Part shown: positions 37,154 to 44,945 of the stretch, piece after piece
Position numbering within the stretch: position 1 is the stretch's first letter
How the letters are laid out: the number at the start of each line of letters is the position of its first letter
From: UBA1930 sp943368475
GTDB lineage: Bacteria > Bacteroidota > Bacteroidia > Chitinophagales > Chitinophagaceae
Assembly: GCA_943368475.1 (NCBI GenBank)
Contig: CALRLF020000005.1
Location: forward strand, 1-64,000
Direction of reading: 5' to 3'
Length of the DNA: 64,000 bases
The notes under the pieces: model-generated
The model's database searches: none
Seen by the model: only the letters and a program-made list of their open reading frames with translations
Told to the model about the DNA's origin: nothing
Program-made: the position numbers and the translations under genes

Positions 37154-37768
37154 TTAGCTTATTACCCAAGCCAAACACAACTTATCAAATAATTCATATT
37201 CAATTTGCAAAGACGTTTTGTTGAATGATGCATCGATTGTTCCTTTGTTGATTAAATCAAAATGCTCAATTCTAATCATTTCACTAAAATTTACTTCCCC
37301 ATTGCCCCACCATTTAAAAATGGCTTCTTTACAACTCCATAGTAAAGTCAAGTGCTGAATATTGGCATTTGAAATTTCAAATTTGAAATTTGAAATTTCT
37401 TCTTCATGCAAAAATTTCTTAGCAATTTTCATTACTCTTTCAGTAGCCATTTCAACATCTACTCCTACTCTATTGGTTTTGCTTACAATGGCAGCAGCAT
37501 AATCGCCACAATGAGAAATAGAAAAATGATATTGCTCGTTGGGTAAAAAGGGTTTTCGGGTGGTGGCAATTTCTATTTCGTGATATGGAAAATCGGGGAA
37601 CAAAAACCTGAGTAAATAACGACCAGCCAAATGTTGTAAACGTTTGTGGGCATGTGTAATTTCTCTTTGCACAGGCACTGTACCACTGAAATATTCTTCG
37701 GTTTCTTCAATTTTCCAGATGGCCAATCGAGTGGTATCGTTAATATTTTGTTGATAAAACAAAGGCAT
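37154..37768 (-). CDS. 4'-phosphopantetheinyl transferase (Sfp-type)
   Basis: Moves phosphopantetheine from CoA to a serine of acyl- or peptidyl-carrier proteins. The magnesium motif GVDVE is at 102-106, WSCKEA at 144-149, and FSISHCGDY near 82-90 is the conserved SxSH block. Residues about 124-137 (ISNFKFEISNANIQ) are coded by an ATTTGAAATTTCAAAT-type repeat inserted between the two halves of the active site, on an exposed linker. At 204 residues it is otherwise normal for the compact Sfp class. No carrier-protein operon is adjacent. Confidence 0.88.
   Translation of the reverse strand: MPLFYQQNINDTTRLAIWKIEETEEYFSGTVPVQREITHAHKRLQHLAGRYLLRFLFPDFPYHEIEIATTRKPFLPNEQYHFSISHCGDYAAAIVSKTNRVGVDVEMATERVMKIAKKFLHEEEISNFKFEISNANIQHLTLLWSCKEAIFKWWGNGEVNFSEMIRIEHFDLINKGTIDASFNKTSLQIEYELFDKLCLAWVIS
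37364..37402 (-). repeat. ATTTGAAATTTCAAAT phrase repeat inside the PPTase gene
   Basis: Three tandem units (ATTTGAAATTTCAAA / TTTGAAATTTGAAATTTC) are read in frame as about 14 residues. The same phrase appears in the spacers at 14662-14690 and 37827-37853 and in the ABC ATPase gene. Confidence 0.6.
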
Positions 37769-37888
37769 ATCTGTGCTGCAAATTTTAGAATGCAGAAATA
37801 CGATTTATATTGCAAACGAATGTAGAATTACTGATTTGAAATTTAAGATTGGGAGTTTTACTTGTTGATTAATATTACATCAGTTGAG

Positions 37889-37936
37889 GGGTGCGACGCC
37901 ACAGCAGTTGAAAAAAGTATCTACAGCTGACTACCA
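37889..37936 (+). repeat. Dispersed intergenic element, copy F
   Basis: GTGCGACGCC at 37891-37900, then AGCAGTTGAAAAAAGTATCT and CTACAGCTGACTACC. It ends 14 bases before the dcd start and creates a spurious in-frame N-terminal extension. Confidence 0.6.
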
Positions 37937-37949
37937 AAAAATTAAAAAC

Positions 37950-38486
37950 ATGATTTTAACCGACAAAAGAATTTTGGAAGAAATGGAAAAGGGAACCATT
38001 AAAATTGTTCCTTATAGCCGTGAAGATTTGGGCAGCAATAGTTATGATGTGCATTTGGGAAGTACATTGGCAAAATATGTTGATGCAGAATTGGATGCCA
38101 AAAAACACAATAAAATTGAAGCATTTGAAATTCCGGAAGAAGGTTTTGTGTTACACCCACATGAATTTTATTTAGGCGTAACTGCCGAATATACTGAAAC
38201 GCATGCCCATGTTCCTTTTTTGGAAGGCAAGAGCAGCACAGGCCGACTGGGGATTGATATACATGCAACTGCTGGCAAAGGTGATGTTGGGTTTTGCGGC
38301 AATTGGACCTTGGAAATTTCTGTTAAACAACCTGTGAGAGTTTATAAAGGAATGCCTATTGGGCAATTAATTTATTTTCCGGTTGATGGTGAAATTGAAG
38401 TGAAATATAACCAAAAAGGCAATGCAAAATATAGTGGCCAACCAAACATACCAGTTGAAAGTATGATGTGGAAGAATAAGTTTTAA
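37950..38486 (+). CDS. dcd: dCTP deaminase
   Basis: Deaminates dCTP to dUTP (or directly to dUMP in bifunctional forms), feeding thymidylate synthesis. The start is taken at MILTDKRILEEM because that is where the family begins; the longer reading frame from 37884 would translate a dispersed repeat and is rejected. The block GKSSTGRLGIDIHATAGKGD (20 residues near 92-111) and the catalytic Glu in WTLEISVKQ near 119-127 are present, with the C-terminal KYSGQ near 165-169 that closes over the nucleotide. 178 residues, normal length. It ends at a terminator shared with tRNA-Cys. Confidence 0.93.
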   Translation: MILTDKRILEEMEKGTIKIVPYSREDLGSNSYDVHLGSTLAKYVDAELDAKKHNKIEAFEIPEEGFVLHPHEFYLGVTAEYTETHAHVPFLEGKSSTGRLGIDIHATAGKGDVGFCGNWTLEISVKQPVRVYKGMPIGQLIYFPVDGEIEVKYNQKGNAKYSGQPNIPVESMMWKNKF

Positions 38487-38509
38487 TCAGGGTATTTGTA
38501 CAATAAAAA

Positions 38510-38545
38510 AATCCTCATAAACGGTTTGTTTACGAGGATTTTTTG
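38510..38545. terminator. Bidirectional terminator after dcd
   Basis: AATCCTCATAAAC (38510-38522) pairs with GTTTACGAGGATT (38528-38540) with one mismatch, followed by a T tract; the A run upstream serves the opposing tRNA-Cys transcript. Confidence 0.8.
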
Positions 38546-38552
38546 TTTTTTG

Positions 38553-38623
38553 AGGTCCCGAGCGGATTCGAACCGCTGTGGAAGCTTTTGCAGAGCTCTG
38601 CCTAGCCACTCGGCCACAGGACC
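38553..38623 (-). tRNA. tRNA-Cys (GCA)
   Basis: Full cloverleaf on the minus strand: acceptor GGTCCTG / CGGGACC, D arm GGCCGAGTGGCTAGGC, anticodon loop CTGCAAA giving GCA, T arm GCGGTTCGAATCCGC. The discriminator base is U, the cysteine identity element. CCA is not encoded. Confidence 0.95.
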
Positions 38624-38729
38624 ATTTTTAAACGGTTGCAAACATAAGGCAAAAGATTTTACAACCCAATTCATTCCTTTAATTTTTGCAAGATAGTTTG
38701 TGTATTTTTACCAACTAAAATTTGCCTGT

Positions 38730-39602
38730 ATGAACAAAATTGCAGAATCTGAATTAATTATTAATAGTCGTGGAGCTATTTATCATGTTGATTTACGTCC
38801 AGAAGAATTGGCTGATACGGTAATTACAGTTGGAGATCCAGATAGAGTTGCTGTTGTAAGTAAATATTTTGACACAATTGAAGTAAAACGCCAACACAGA
38901 GAATTTATATCGCATACAGGTTATGTTGGTAAAAAACGTATTACGGTAATTTCAACTGGTATTGGGCCAGATAATATTGATATTGTAGTTAACGAGTTAG
39001 ATGCTTTAAAGAATATTGATTTTGAAACAAGAACCATTAAGCCAGAACTTTCGTCATTAAATATTATTCGTTTAGGTACATCTGGTTCTTTGCAAGCTGA
39101 TATTCCTGTTGACAGTTTAGTTGCAGGAACACATGGTTTAGGTTTGGATAATTTATTAAATTTTTATCGCCTGCAAAGCAATGAAGAGGAGCAACAATTG
39201 TTGCAACACTTTATTACACATACACAATTGGCTGGCAATATTCAACCTTACATAGCATCAGCAAGTTCTCATATTATTAAACATTTTGTAGATGGATTTC
39301 ATCAAGGCATAACCGTTACTTGTCCTGGTTTTTATGGCCCACAGGGAAGAATTTTAAGACTGGGCATTTCAAATCCATCTTTGGTAGACAATTTAACCAG
39401 CTTTCGTTTTGGCAATCATCGCATTAGTAATTTTGAAATGGAAACCAGTGCTATTTATGGCTTGGGTAAATTATTGGGGCATCATTGTTTAAGTATCAAT
39501 GTAATTGTTGCCAATCGTGTAAGAAAAGAATTTAGCAAAGATGGAGCAGCAGCTGTAGAACATTTAATTAAAACTTGTTTGGGAATAATTGAGGGAATAT
39601 AG
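38730..39602 (+). CDS. udp: Nucleoside phosphorylase (uridine phosphorylase-like)
   Basis: Phosphorolysis of uridine or related nucleosides to base and ribose 1-phosphate. The motif GDPDRV near 35-40 (phosphate binding), STGIGPDN near 73-80 and RLGTSGSLQ near 112-120 are family features, and FEMETSAIYGLG near 236-247 is the nucleoside-binding Glu-Met-Glu block. The upstream GTG at 38700 in the same frame would add ten hydrophobic residues; the ATG at 38730 is preferred. 290 residues, slightly longer than E. coli Udp. Substrate preference between uridine and purines is not certain. Confidence 0.85.
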   Translation: MNKIAESELIINSRGAIYHVDLRPEELADTVITVGDPDRVAVVSKYFDTIEVKRQHREFISHTGYVGKKRITVISTGIGPDNIDIVVNELDALKNIDFETRTIKPELSSLNIIRLGTSGSLQADIPVDSLVAGTHGLGLDNLLNFYRLQSNEEEQQLLQHFITHTQLAGNIQPYIASASSHIIKHFVDGFHQGITVTCPGFYGPQGRILRLGISNPSLVDNLTSFRFGNHRISNFEMETSAIYGLGKLLGHHCLSINVIVANRVRKEFSKDGAAAVEHLIKTCLGIIEGI

Positions 39603-39640
39603 GAAGTCGTTAGTCGAAGAATCGAAAATCGCAAGAAACG
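39602..39640. repeat. Left flank of the four helix bundle unit (AATCGAAAATCGCAAG)
   Basis: GAAGTCGTTAGTCGAAGAAT then CGAAAATCGCAAG (39623-39635). The last 14 bases match the reverse complement of the right flank at 40031-40044 at 13 positions. Confidence 0.6.
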
Positions 39641-39670
39641 AAATCAATCAATTATAATGACTATTTTAAT

Positions 39671-40030
39671 ATGCTTAATTTATCGCACAAACAATTAGAT
39701 GTTTATAAAATTGCTATTAAGTTAGTTGAAGAAATATATAGACATACCAAATCTTTTCCTGCTGAAGAGCGTTATGTACTTACCTCTCAATTACGAAGAG
39801 CAGCAATCTCTGTTTGTAGTAATATAGCCGAAGGATGTGCAAGAAAATCAAAAGCTGAGAAAAATAGGTTCTTCGAAATATCAAGGAGCTCATTGGTAGA
39901 AGTTGACACACAAATTGAAATTTCTTTGGTAATTCAATATTTACAATTGAGCCAAATTAAAGAATTAGAAAATTATTTAGAAAGAACTTTTATGATGTTG
40001 AGCAAAATGATTGAAAAGAACGCTGCTTAA
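39671..40030 (+). CDS. Four helix bundle protein (S23 / 23S rRNA IVP family)
   Basis: 119 residues, all alpha-helical, with family markers YKIAIKLVEEIY near 11-22, TSQLRRAAISVCSNIAEGC split over 43-61 and RSSLVEVDTQIEI near 72-84. The family includes proteins coded in 23S rRNA insertions and the Avd accessory protein of diversity-generating retroelements; in Bacteroidota, free-standing copies are common and their function is unknown. No reverse transcriptase or variable repeat is seen here. The gene is bracketed by inverted copies of an AATCGTAAATCG-like repeat, between udp and dapF, and reads like an inserted unit. Confidence 0.88.
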   Translation: MLNLSHKQLDVYKIAIKLVEEIYRHTKSFPAEERYVLTSQLRRAAISVCSNIAEGCARKSKAEKNRFFEISRSSLVEVDTQIEISLVIQYLQLSQIKELENYLERTFMMLSKMIEKNAA

Positions 40031-40064
40031 CTTGCGATTTACGACTTACGAGACACGATTGTCA
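40029..40064. repeat. Right flank of the four helix bundle unit (CTTGCGATTTACG)
   Basis: CTTGCGATTTACGACTTACG (40031-40050) and CACGATTG follow the stop codon directly. It is inverted relative to the left flank. Confidence 0.6.
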
Positions 40065-40083
40065 ACTATTAACCATTTTATTT

Positions 40084-40866
40084 ATGCTCCTACATTTCTC
40101 AAAATACCAAGGTACAGGTAACGATTTTGTTATTATAGATAATAGAGATAACACTGTTAAACTTACTACAGAACAGATAAAATTTTTATGCGATCGAAAA
40201 TTTGGTATTGGAGCTGATGGATTGATGCTTTTACAATCAGCCGGAGGTTATGATTTTGAAATGAAATATTTTAATGCCGATGGCAATGAAGGTAGCATGT
40301 GTGGCAATGGTGGACGCTGTTTGGTACAATTTGCACATGATAATGGTATTGTAAAAAGTGAATATAAATTTATTGCTGTTGATGGTGAACATGAAGCTGA
40401 ATTTGGCAATAAAAATTGGGTTGAATTAAAGATGAAAGATGTGGATGAAGTGATTGCAAAAAAACATGGCGATTTTGTGTTAGATACAGGCTCACCGCAT
40501 TATATAAATCCTGTAGAGGATATTATTAGTACCAATGTTGTAAAAGAAGGCAAAGCCATACGTTACAACAATGAGTTTGCTGAAAAAGGCATTAACGTAA
40601 ATTTTGTTCAGCAAATAGATGATGACACCATTATGGTACGTACCTATGAACGTGGTGTAGAAGATGAAACTTTGAGTTGCGGTACAGGCGTTACTGCAAG
40701 TGCCATTGTATTTGCCCACAACGAAAAAGGATTTAATAGAGTTGATGTAAAAACTTTAGGTGGCTATTTAGCAGTTGAATTTGATAAAGTAAACGACCAA
40801 ACATTTAGAGATATTTGGCTTTGTGGCCCTGCAACTTTTGTTTTTAAAGGAGCAATCGAATTGTAA
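40084..40866 (+). CDS. dapF: Diaminopimelate epimerase
   Basis: Converts LL- to meso-diaminopimelate for lysine and peptidoglycan. The two catalytic cysteines are Cys73 in MCGNGGRC (72-79) and Cys199 in SCGTGVTAS (198-206). KYQGTGNDFVIID near 7-19 is the N-terminal signature. 260 residues, typical of the family. It is probably a single gene with its promoter to the right of the four helix bundle unit. Confidence 0.95.
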   Translation: MLLHFSKYQGTGNDFVIIDNRDNTVKLTTEQIKFLCDRKFGIGADGLMLLQSAGGYDFEMKYFNADGNEGSMCGNGGRCLVQFAHDNGIVKSEYKFIAVDGEHEAEFGNKNWVELKMKDVDEVIAKKHGDFVLDTGSPHYINPVEDIISTNVVKEGKAIRYNNEFAEKGINVNFVQQIDDDTIMVRTYERGVEDETLSCGTGVTASAIVFAHNEKGFNRVDVKTLGGYLAVEFDKVNDQTFRDIWLCGPATFVFKGAIEL

Positions 40867-40986
40867 TCTTTTAAGAAATGAAAGCTCAACTTATTTATCT
40901 TTTTTAAAGTTGATTTTATTTAGTCAGCTTAAGTTAATTTCGCTGACCAACTACATCCTTTTCTCTTCTAATCACAAGCAGTTCAA

Positions 40987-41925
40987 ATGATTCAATACTT
41001 TAAAAATTTAGATGGGCAAACTGTAGAAATCACCAAACCAGAAAATGGTATTTGGGTAAACCTTGTTCCTCCATTTAAAGAAGAAGAATTTATAGAATTG
41101 AGTGAAGGCTTAGAAATTCCAATTGAATTTTTAAGAGATTCATTAGATATAGACGAACGCCCACGTTTTGAAATTGAAGACAATGTAAAATTCATTGTTA
41201 TCAAAACTCCAACAGAGAATAATTCATTTAACGATAGCGATGCATTTTACATCACCATTCCAATTTGTATAATTCTTACCCATAATCAAATTGTTACTGT
41301 AAACTCATTTGATAATGGTGCAATCAAAAAATTCTTAAATAGTTTTCAAAAACGTCATCCCGATAAAAGGAATATGATGGTTTTGAAAATATTCGAAAAA
41401 ATTGTACAAGACTTTTTAGATTATTTAAAACAAATTAATCATCGCCGTAATCAATACGAGCAAAGTTTGTACGATAGTAACAGCAATGAAGATTTACTCA
41501 ACCTCATGCGTATTCAAAAAAGCTTAACCTATTTTGTTACCGCTTTACGCAGCAATGAAATGCTAATGATGAAATTAGAACGCACCAACTTTTTGGCATT
41601 GAATGAGGATGAAAGGGAAATTTTGCAAGATCTAATTGTAGATATGAGTCAGGCATTAGAGATGGCCAATATTTACGCCAACATTTTAAATAGTACAATG
41701 GATGCTTACGCAAGTATAATTAGCAACAATCTAAATAATGTAATGAAGCGTTTAACTTCTATTACCATTATTCTTTCTTTACCTATTTTGGTTACCAGTA
41801 TCTATGGAATGAATGTAGATATTCCTTATCAACATAGTAACCATGCCTTTTACATTCCTGTTGTTCTTTCATTGGTTATTTCTGTAATTATTGGTTGGTA
41901 TTTTTTAAAGAAAAAGTGGTTCTAG
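40987..41925 (+). CDS. corA: CorA family magnesium/divalent cation channel
   Basis: An inner-membrane pentameric Mg2+ channel. A large cytoplasmic alpha/beta domain fills residues 1-250. The first membrane helix ends with the selectivity motif GMN (YGMNVD near 273-278), and the second helix (about 287-305) is followed by the basic tail KKKWF. 312 residues, standard. Zinc or cobalt transport is the alternative within the family. Confidence 0.92.
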   Translation: MIQYFKNLDGQTVEITKPENGIWVNLVPPFKEEEFIELSEGLEIPIEFLRDSLDIDERPRFEIEDNVKFIVIKTPTENNSFNDSDAFYITIPICIILTHNQIVTVNSFDNGAIKKFLNSFQKRHPDKRNMMVLKIFEKIVQDFLDYLKQINHRRNQYEQSLYDSNSNEDLLNLMRIQKSLTYFVTALRSNEMLMMKLERTNFLALNEDEREILQDLIVDMSQALEMANIYANILNSTMDAYASIISNNLNNVMKRLTSITIILSLPILVTSIYGMNVDIPYQHSNHAFYIPVVLSLVISVIIGWYFLKKKWF

Positions 41926-42014
41926 AATAAGGCTAGCCTAACCTGCTTTTTTAATCGGTAAAATTTGTCATAAAAATGTAATTTGAAGAATATTTGTTGT
42001 TTTCAACAAACCAA

Positions 42015-42031
42015 TTGGCACGATTTTACGT
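42015..42031 (+). promoter_or_regulatory. Candidate sigma-54-type promoter
   Basis: TTGGCACG at 42015-42022 is a perfect -24 element. The -12 region reads TTTTACGTA, with CG where GC is usual, so this is a partial match. It lies 160 bases after corA and about 45 bases upstream of a terminator. Confidence 0.35.
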
Positions 42032-42040
42032 ATATATTAA

Positions 42041-42101
42041 TAGTTTTTTAAGGGTTTAGGGTTGAAAAGGGGCTACGATTCTTCGCAGCCCCATTTTTTT
42101 T
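42041..42101 (+). ncRNA. Candidate short RNA ending in a strong terminator
   Basis: If transcription starts about 12 bases after the -12 region, a transcript of about 60 bases would run through AAGGGTTTAGGGTTGAAAA and end at the hairpin 42069-42092. It contains no reading frame. It could instead be the distal corA terminator. Confidence 0.3.
42069..42101 (+). terminator. Rho-independent terminator
   Basis: GGGGCTACGA pairs with TCGCAGCCCC (one A-C mismatch) around a TTCT loop, then eight T residues at 42094-42101. Confidence 0.85.
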
Positions 42102-42137
42102 GCAACAGTTTACCTCATTCAGCTGTTAAATTGCAAT

Positions 42138-42836
42138 ATGTATTGTACACTTACCATTGTTCGCTACCCTAAATACTTGGCTTGGGCTGGTTTTTTATCT
42201 ATGGCACTTTTTAGATTTCCATTATGGCTAAATACAAAATGTAGTTTTTACAAATTAATGGGCTGTGGTAAAAATGGAACTTTCGACAAAACACCTGATT
42301 GGCAACAATGGGCCTTATTAGAAGTATTTAATGTAGATGAAGCAAAAACGCTTCAAATAACACCATCAATCATTAACAAATACTGGACTTTTTTTAAGGT
42401 TGAAAAATTGGTGTTATTACTTCAACCAATAGAAAGTCATGGCAAGTGGGACAATCAACTTTGTTTTGGCGAATTACCCAAACAAACTGACTACGAAGGC
42501 CAAATTGCAGTTTTAACAAGAGCCGCTATTCGTTTAAACAAACTCAGTGCTTTTTGGAAACATGTTGATGGTGTTGCTAACCAAATGTCAACTGCCGATG
42601 GTTTTATTACTTCATTTGGTATTGGAGAAGTGCCGTGGATTAAACAGGCTACTTTTAGCATTTGGCAAAGCAAACAAAGTATGAAAGCATTTGCCTATAA
42701 CATGCAAGAACATAAAGTAGTGATTCAAAAAACAAAAAAAGAAAACTGGTATAGTGAAGAAATGTTTACCCGTTTTATTGTTAAAGCATGTACAGGAACA
42801 ATCAACGGTAAAAATCCTTTGGAAATAATCCCCTAA
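42138..42836 (+). CDS. Spheroidene monooxygenase (CrtA)-like protein
   Basis: Similar in layout to CrtA, the heme-dependent carotenoid ketolase, and to related DUF3291-like proteins. ATFSIWQSKQSMKAFAY (17 residues near 177-193) followed by the conserved His of EHKVVIQ and WYSEEMFTRFIV near 207-218 are the diagnostic C-terminal blocks. GFITSFGIGEVPW near 155-167 precedes them. 232 residues, as expected. No carotenoid biosynthesis genes are in the window, so the substrate is uncertain, and a general heme-binding oxygenase is possible. The start at 42138 has no alternative nearby. Confidence 0.7.
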   Translation: MYCTLTIVRYPKYLAWAGFLSMALFRFPLWLNTKCSFYKLMGCGKNGTFDKTPDWQQWALLEVFNVDEAKTLQITPSIINKYWTFFKVEKLVLLLQPIESHGKWDNQLCFGELPKQTDYEGQIAVLTRAAIRLNKLSAFWKHVDGVANQMSTADGFITSFGIGEVPWIKQATFSIWQSKQSMKAFAYNMQEHKVVIQKTKKENWYSEEMFTRFIVKACTGTINGKNPLEIIP

Positions 42837-42992
42837 ATTGCATACATGTTTGCCAAAATACATATTCAACCAACCTTGCTGTTGGCTTATTTCCTCAACT
42901 TAATTGCTGGTGGCGATGGCAGTTTACCAGATTACTGATTGTAATAACTAATTACTAGTACCACATATTCAGACATTTTAGTCTGTTTTAAA

Positions 42993-43012
42993 ATTAACAC
43001 AACCGTGTTAAT
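42993..43012 (+). promoter_or_regulatory. Inverted repeat upstream of arginase
   Basis: ATTAACAC-AACC-GTGTTAAT, a perfect 8-base inverted repeat, ends 24 bases before the arginase start. A dimeric regulator site is plausible; no regulator gene is nearby. Confidence 0.4.
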
Positions 43013-43036
43013 GATTCATCATACATATCATTATAC

Positions 43037-43984
43037 ATGAAAAATATTAAACTGATCGAAGTTCCCAGCGAAATTGGTGCTGGTACTAGAGGTGCAAGTT
43101 TGGGCATTGATGCCATAAAAATTGCAGCTCTAGATTTCATGAGCAACTTTTTTGTTCATTTCCCTTCCGAAAAAATACCTACAGAAAATAAATTATTGTT
43201 CGAGCCCATCGAAAGTCCTTATGCAAAAAGGGTAAAAGGTGTTATCAGTATGTACGATAAAGTAAGCAAATCTGTAGCCGATTCTATGAAAAATAATTTC
43301 TTTCCAGTTGTTTTAAGTGGCGATCATAGTAATGCTGGGGCAACCATTGCAGGCATTAAAATTGCAAAACCAAAAAGCAAACTAGGTGTTGTTTGGATAG
43401 ATGCCCATGCCGATTTACACACCCCTTACACCACACCAAGTGGCAACTTACATGGAATGCCTTTAGCAACTGCTATTGCTGAAGACAATTTAGAATGCAT
43501 GGTACATGAGATAGATACAGAGACAAAAAAGAATTGGGAATATTTAAAAAATATTGGCAAAATTGCTCCTAAAGTTTTACCAGAAGATGTGGTATTTATA
43601 TCACTTAGAGATTATGAAAAAGAAGAAAGAGCCTTGATAGAAAAACATGGAATGAAGGTGATTACTACCAATGAATTAAGAAGAAAAGGAGCCGAAATTG
43701 TGTACAGAAGTATCATAAGATACCTAAGTGATTGCACAGATATTTATGTAAGTTTTGATGTAGACAGTTTAGATTCTTCTATTTCTAAGGGAACAGGAAC
43801 ACCAGTTGGCAATGGTTTAAAAGAACGAGAAGCCGAAGATTTAATCAGTAAATTTATGCAAAGCCGTAAAATTTGTTGCTTTGAAATAACCGAAGTGAAC
43901 CCAACATTAGATAAAGAAAACCTAATGGCCGAAATTGCTTTCAATATCCTTCAAAGAAGTGTTAATATATTGATGATGAATTAG
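43037..43984 (+). CDS. Arginase-family ureohydrolase
   Basis: Binuclear manganese hydrolase. Metal ligands are seen in SGDHSNAG near 94-101 (His), WIDAHADLH near 119-127 (Asp, His, Asp) and SFDVDSLDSS near 238-247 (two Asp). GNLHGMPLA near 134-142 and GTGTPVGNGL near 250-259 are substrate-loop features of arginase. 315 residues. Arginine to ornithine plus urea is the most likely reaction; agmatinase or formimidoylglutamase are alternatives. It is a single gene with an inverted repeat upstream and a terminator downstream. Confidence 0.85.
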   Translation: MKNIKLIEVPSEIGAGTRGASLGIDAIKIAALDFMSNFFVHFPSEKIPTENKLLFEPIESPYAKRVKGVISMYDKVSKSVADSMKNNFFPVVLSGDHSNAGATIAGIKIAKPKSKLGVVWIDAHADLHTPYTTPSGNLHGMPLATAIAEDNLECMVHEIDTETKKNWEYLKNIGKIAPKVLPEDVVFISLRDYEKEERALIEKHGMKVITTNELRRKGAEIVYRSIIRYLSDCTDIYVSFDVDSLDSSISKGTGTPVGNGLKEREAEDLISKFMQSRKICCFEITEVNPTLDKENLMAEIAFNILQRSVNILMMN

Positions 43985-44019
43985 TTAAATAACATCACTT
44001 AATTTTAAAAAAAAGAAAT

Positions 44020-44056
44020 AAAAATGGATTTCAATTTTATTGAAATCCATTTTTTA
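44020..44056. terminator. Bidirectional terminator
   Basis: AAAAATGGATTTCAA pairs perfectly with TTGAAATCCATTTTT around TTTTA, between the convergent arginase and RmlD-like genes. Confidence 0.9.
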
Positions 44057-44060
44057 ATTC

Positions 44061-44945
44061 TCAATTAAACGTTAATTGCACTCCATCATTAAAACTAACA
44101 GGCTGATAATTAAGTTCTTTTACTGAATTATCTATTTTTAAACCAGATTTTTTAGCACGTGCTACTGGTTCAGGAAAAGTATCCGCAGTTACACTAATAA
44201 TCAAGCTTTTATCTAAACCCAATACATCAGCAACTGATATTGCCATTTGATAAGGAGAAAGTACATCTTTACCTGCTAAATGATAAACTCCTTGTTTATC
44301 ATTCTCTATTATGATTTTCAAGCCATTACAGATGTCTGTAACAAAAGTGGGCGTTCTCAATTGATCATTTACCACTTTAATAATTTTACCAGTTTCAACA
44401 TTATTTTTAACCCAATGTAAAAAGCTTGGTCGCATCCCTTCCATTGCTTTTCCATAAATAAAAACCGGACGAACAATCGCAAATTTTTGAGCAGTACTTT
44501 GCACCACCCTCTCTGCCATCAGTTTAGATTCGCCATAAAAATTTAAAGGAGCTGGAATAGCATCAACAGCATGCGGTCCATTTTCACCAAAAATAAAATC
44601 GGTTGAAATATAAATTAGTTTGGCTCCAAATTCATTGGCAGCACCAACTAAAATTTCAGTTGTAGTTACATTGTTTAAAATACAAGCAATTTTATCATTT
44701 TCACATTCGTCTGGTTTACTCATTGCAGCATTGTGAATAATAATATCTGGTTTAACATTTTCAATCATCTTCTTCACAGAAATGGCATCAGTTAAATCAA
44801 CGCCTATATAGCTAAAGTTTGCTGTTGCCAAAATTCTGCAGGCTCCCCTGCCTGTAGCAATAACTTCAAATTGATCATTGGCTAGAAATAAAGTTAAATG
44901 TTGACCCAAAAATCCATTTGCACCTGTTATCAAAATTTTTTTCAC
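44061..44945 (-). CDS. NAD-dependent sugar epimerase/reductase, RmlD-like
   Basis: Extended short-chain dehydrogenase. The Rossmann motif GANGFLGQH is at 7-15, the catalytic Tyr-x3-Lys is YGESK near 136-140, and ISTDFIFGE near 114-122 supplies the Ser/Thr. The profile matches dTDP-4-dehydrorhamnose reductase, the last step of dTDP-rhamnose synthesis, but RmlA/B/C are not adjacent, so another sugar-nucleotide substrate is possible. 294 residues. A single gene. Confidence 0.82.
   Translation of the reverse strand: MKKILITGANGFLGQHLTLFLANDQFEVIATGRGACRILATANFSYIGVDLTDAISVKKMIENVKPDIIIHNAAMSKPDECENDKIACILNNVTTTEILVGAANEFGAKLIYISTDFIFGENGPHAVDAIPAPLNFYGESKLMAERVVQSTAQKFAIVRPVFIYGKAMEGMRPSFLHWVKNNVETGKIIKVVNDQLRTPTFVTDICNGLKIIIENDKQGVYHLAGKDVLSPYQMAISVADVLGLDKSLIISVTADTFPEPVARAKKSGLKIDNSVKELNYQPVSFNDGVQLTFN

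Noticed and set aside
37884..37949. Upstream start for dcd
   Set aside because: The extra residues come from a dispersed repeat; the family start is at 37950.
38496..38696. Open frames on both strands over the tRNA-Cys region
   Set aside because: They are translations of the terminator and the tRNA gene.
39671..40030. Diversity-generating retroelement (four helix bundle as Avd)
   Set aside because: No reverse transcriptase, template repeat or variable repeat is present in the window.
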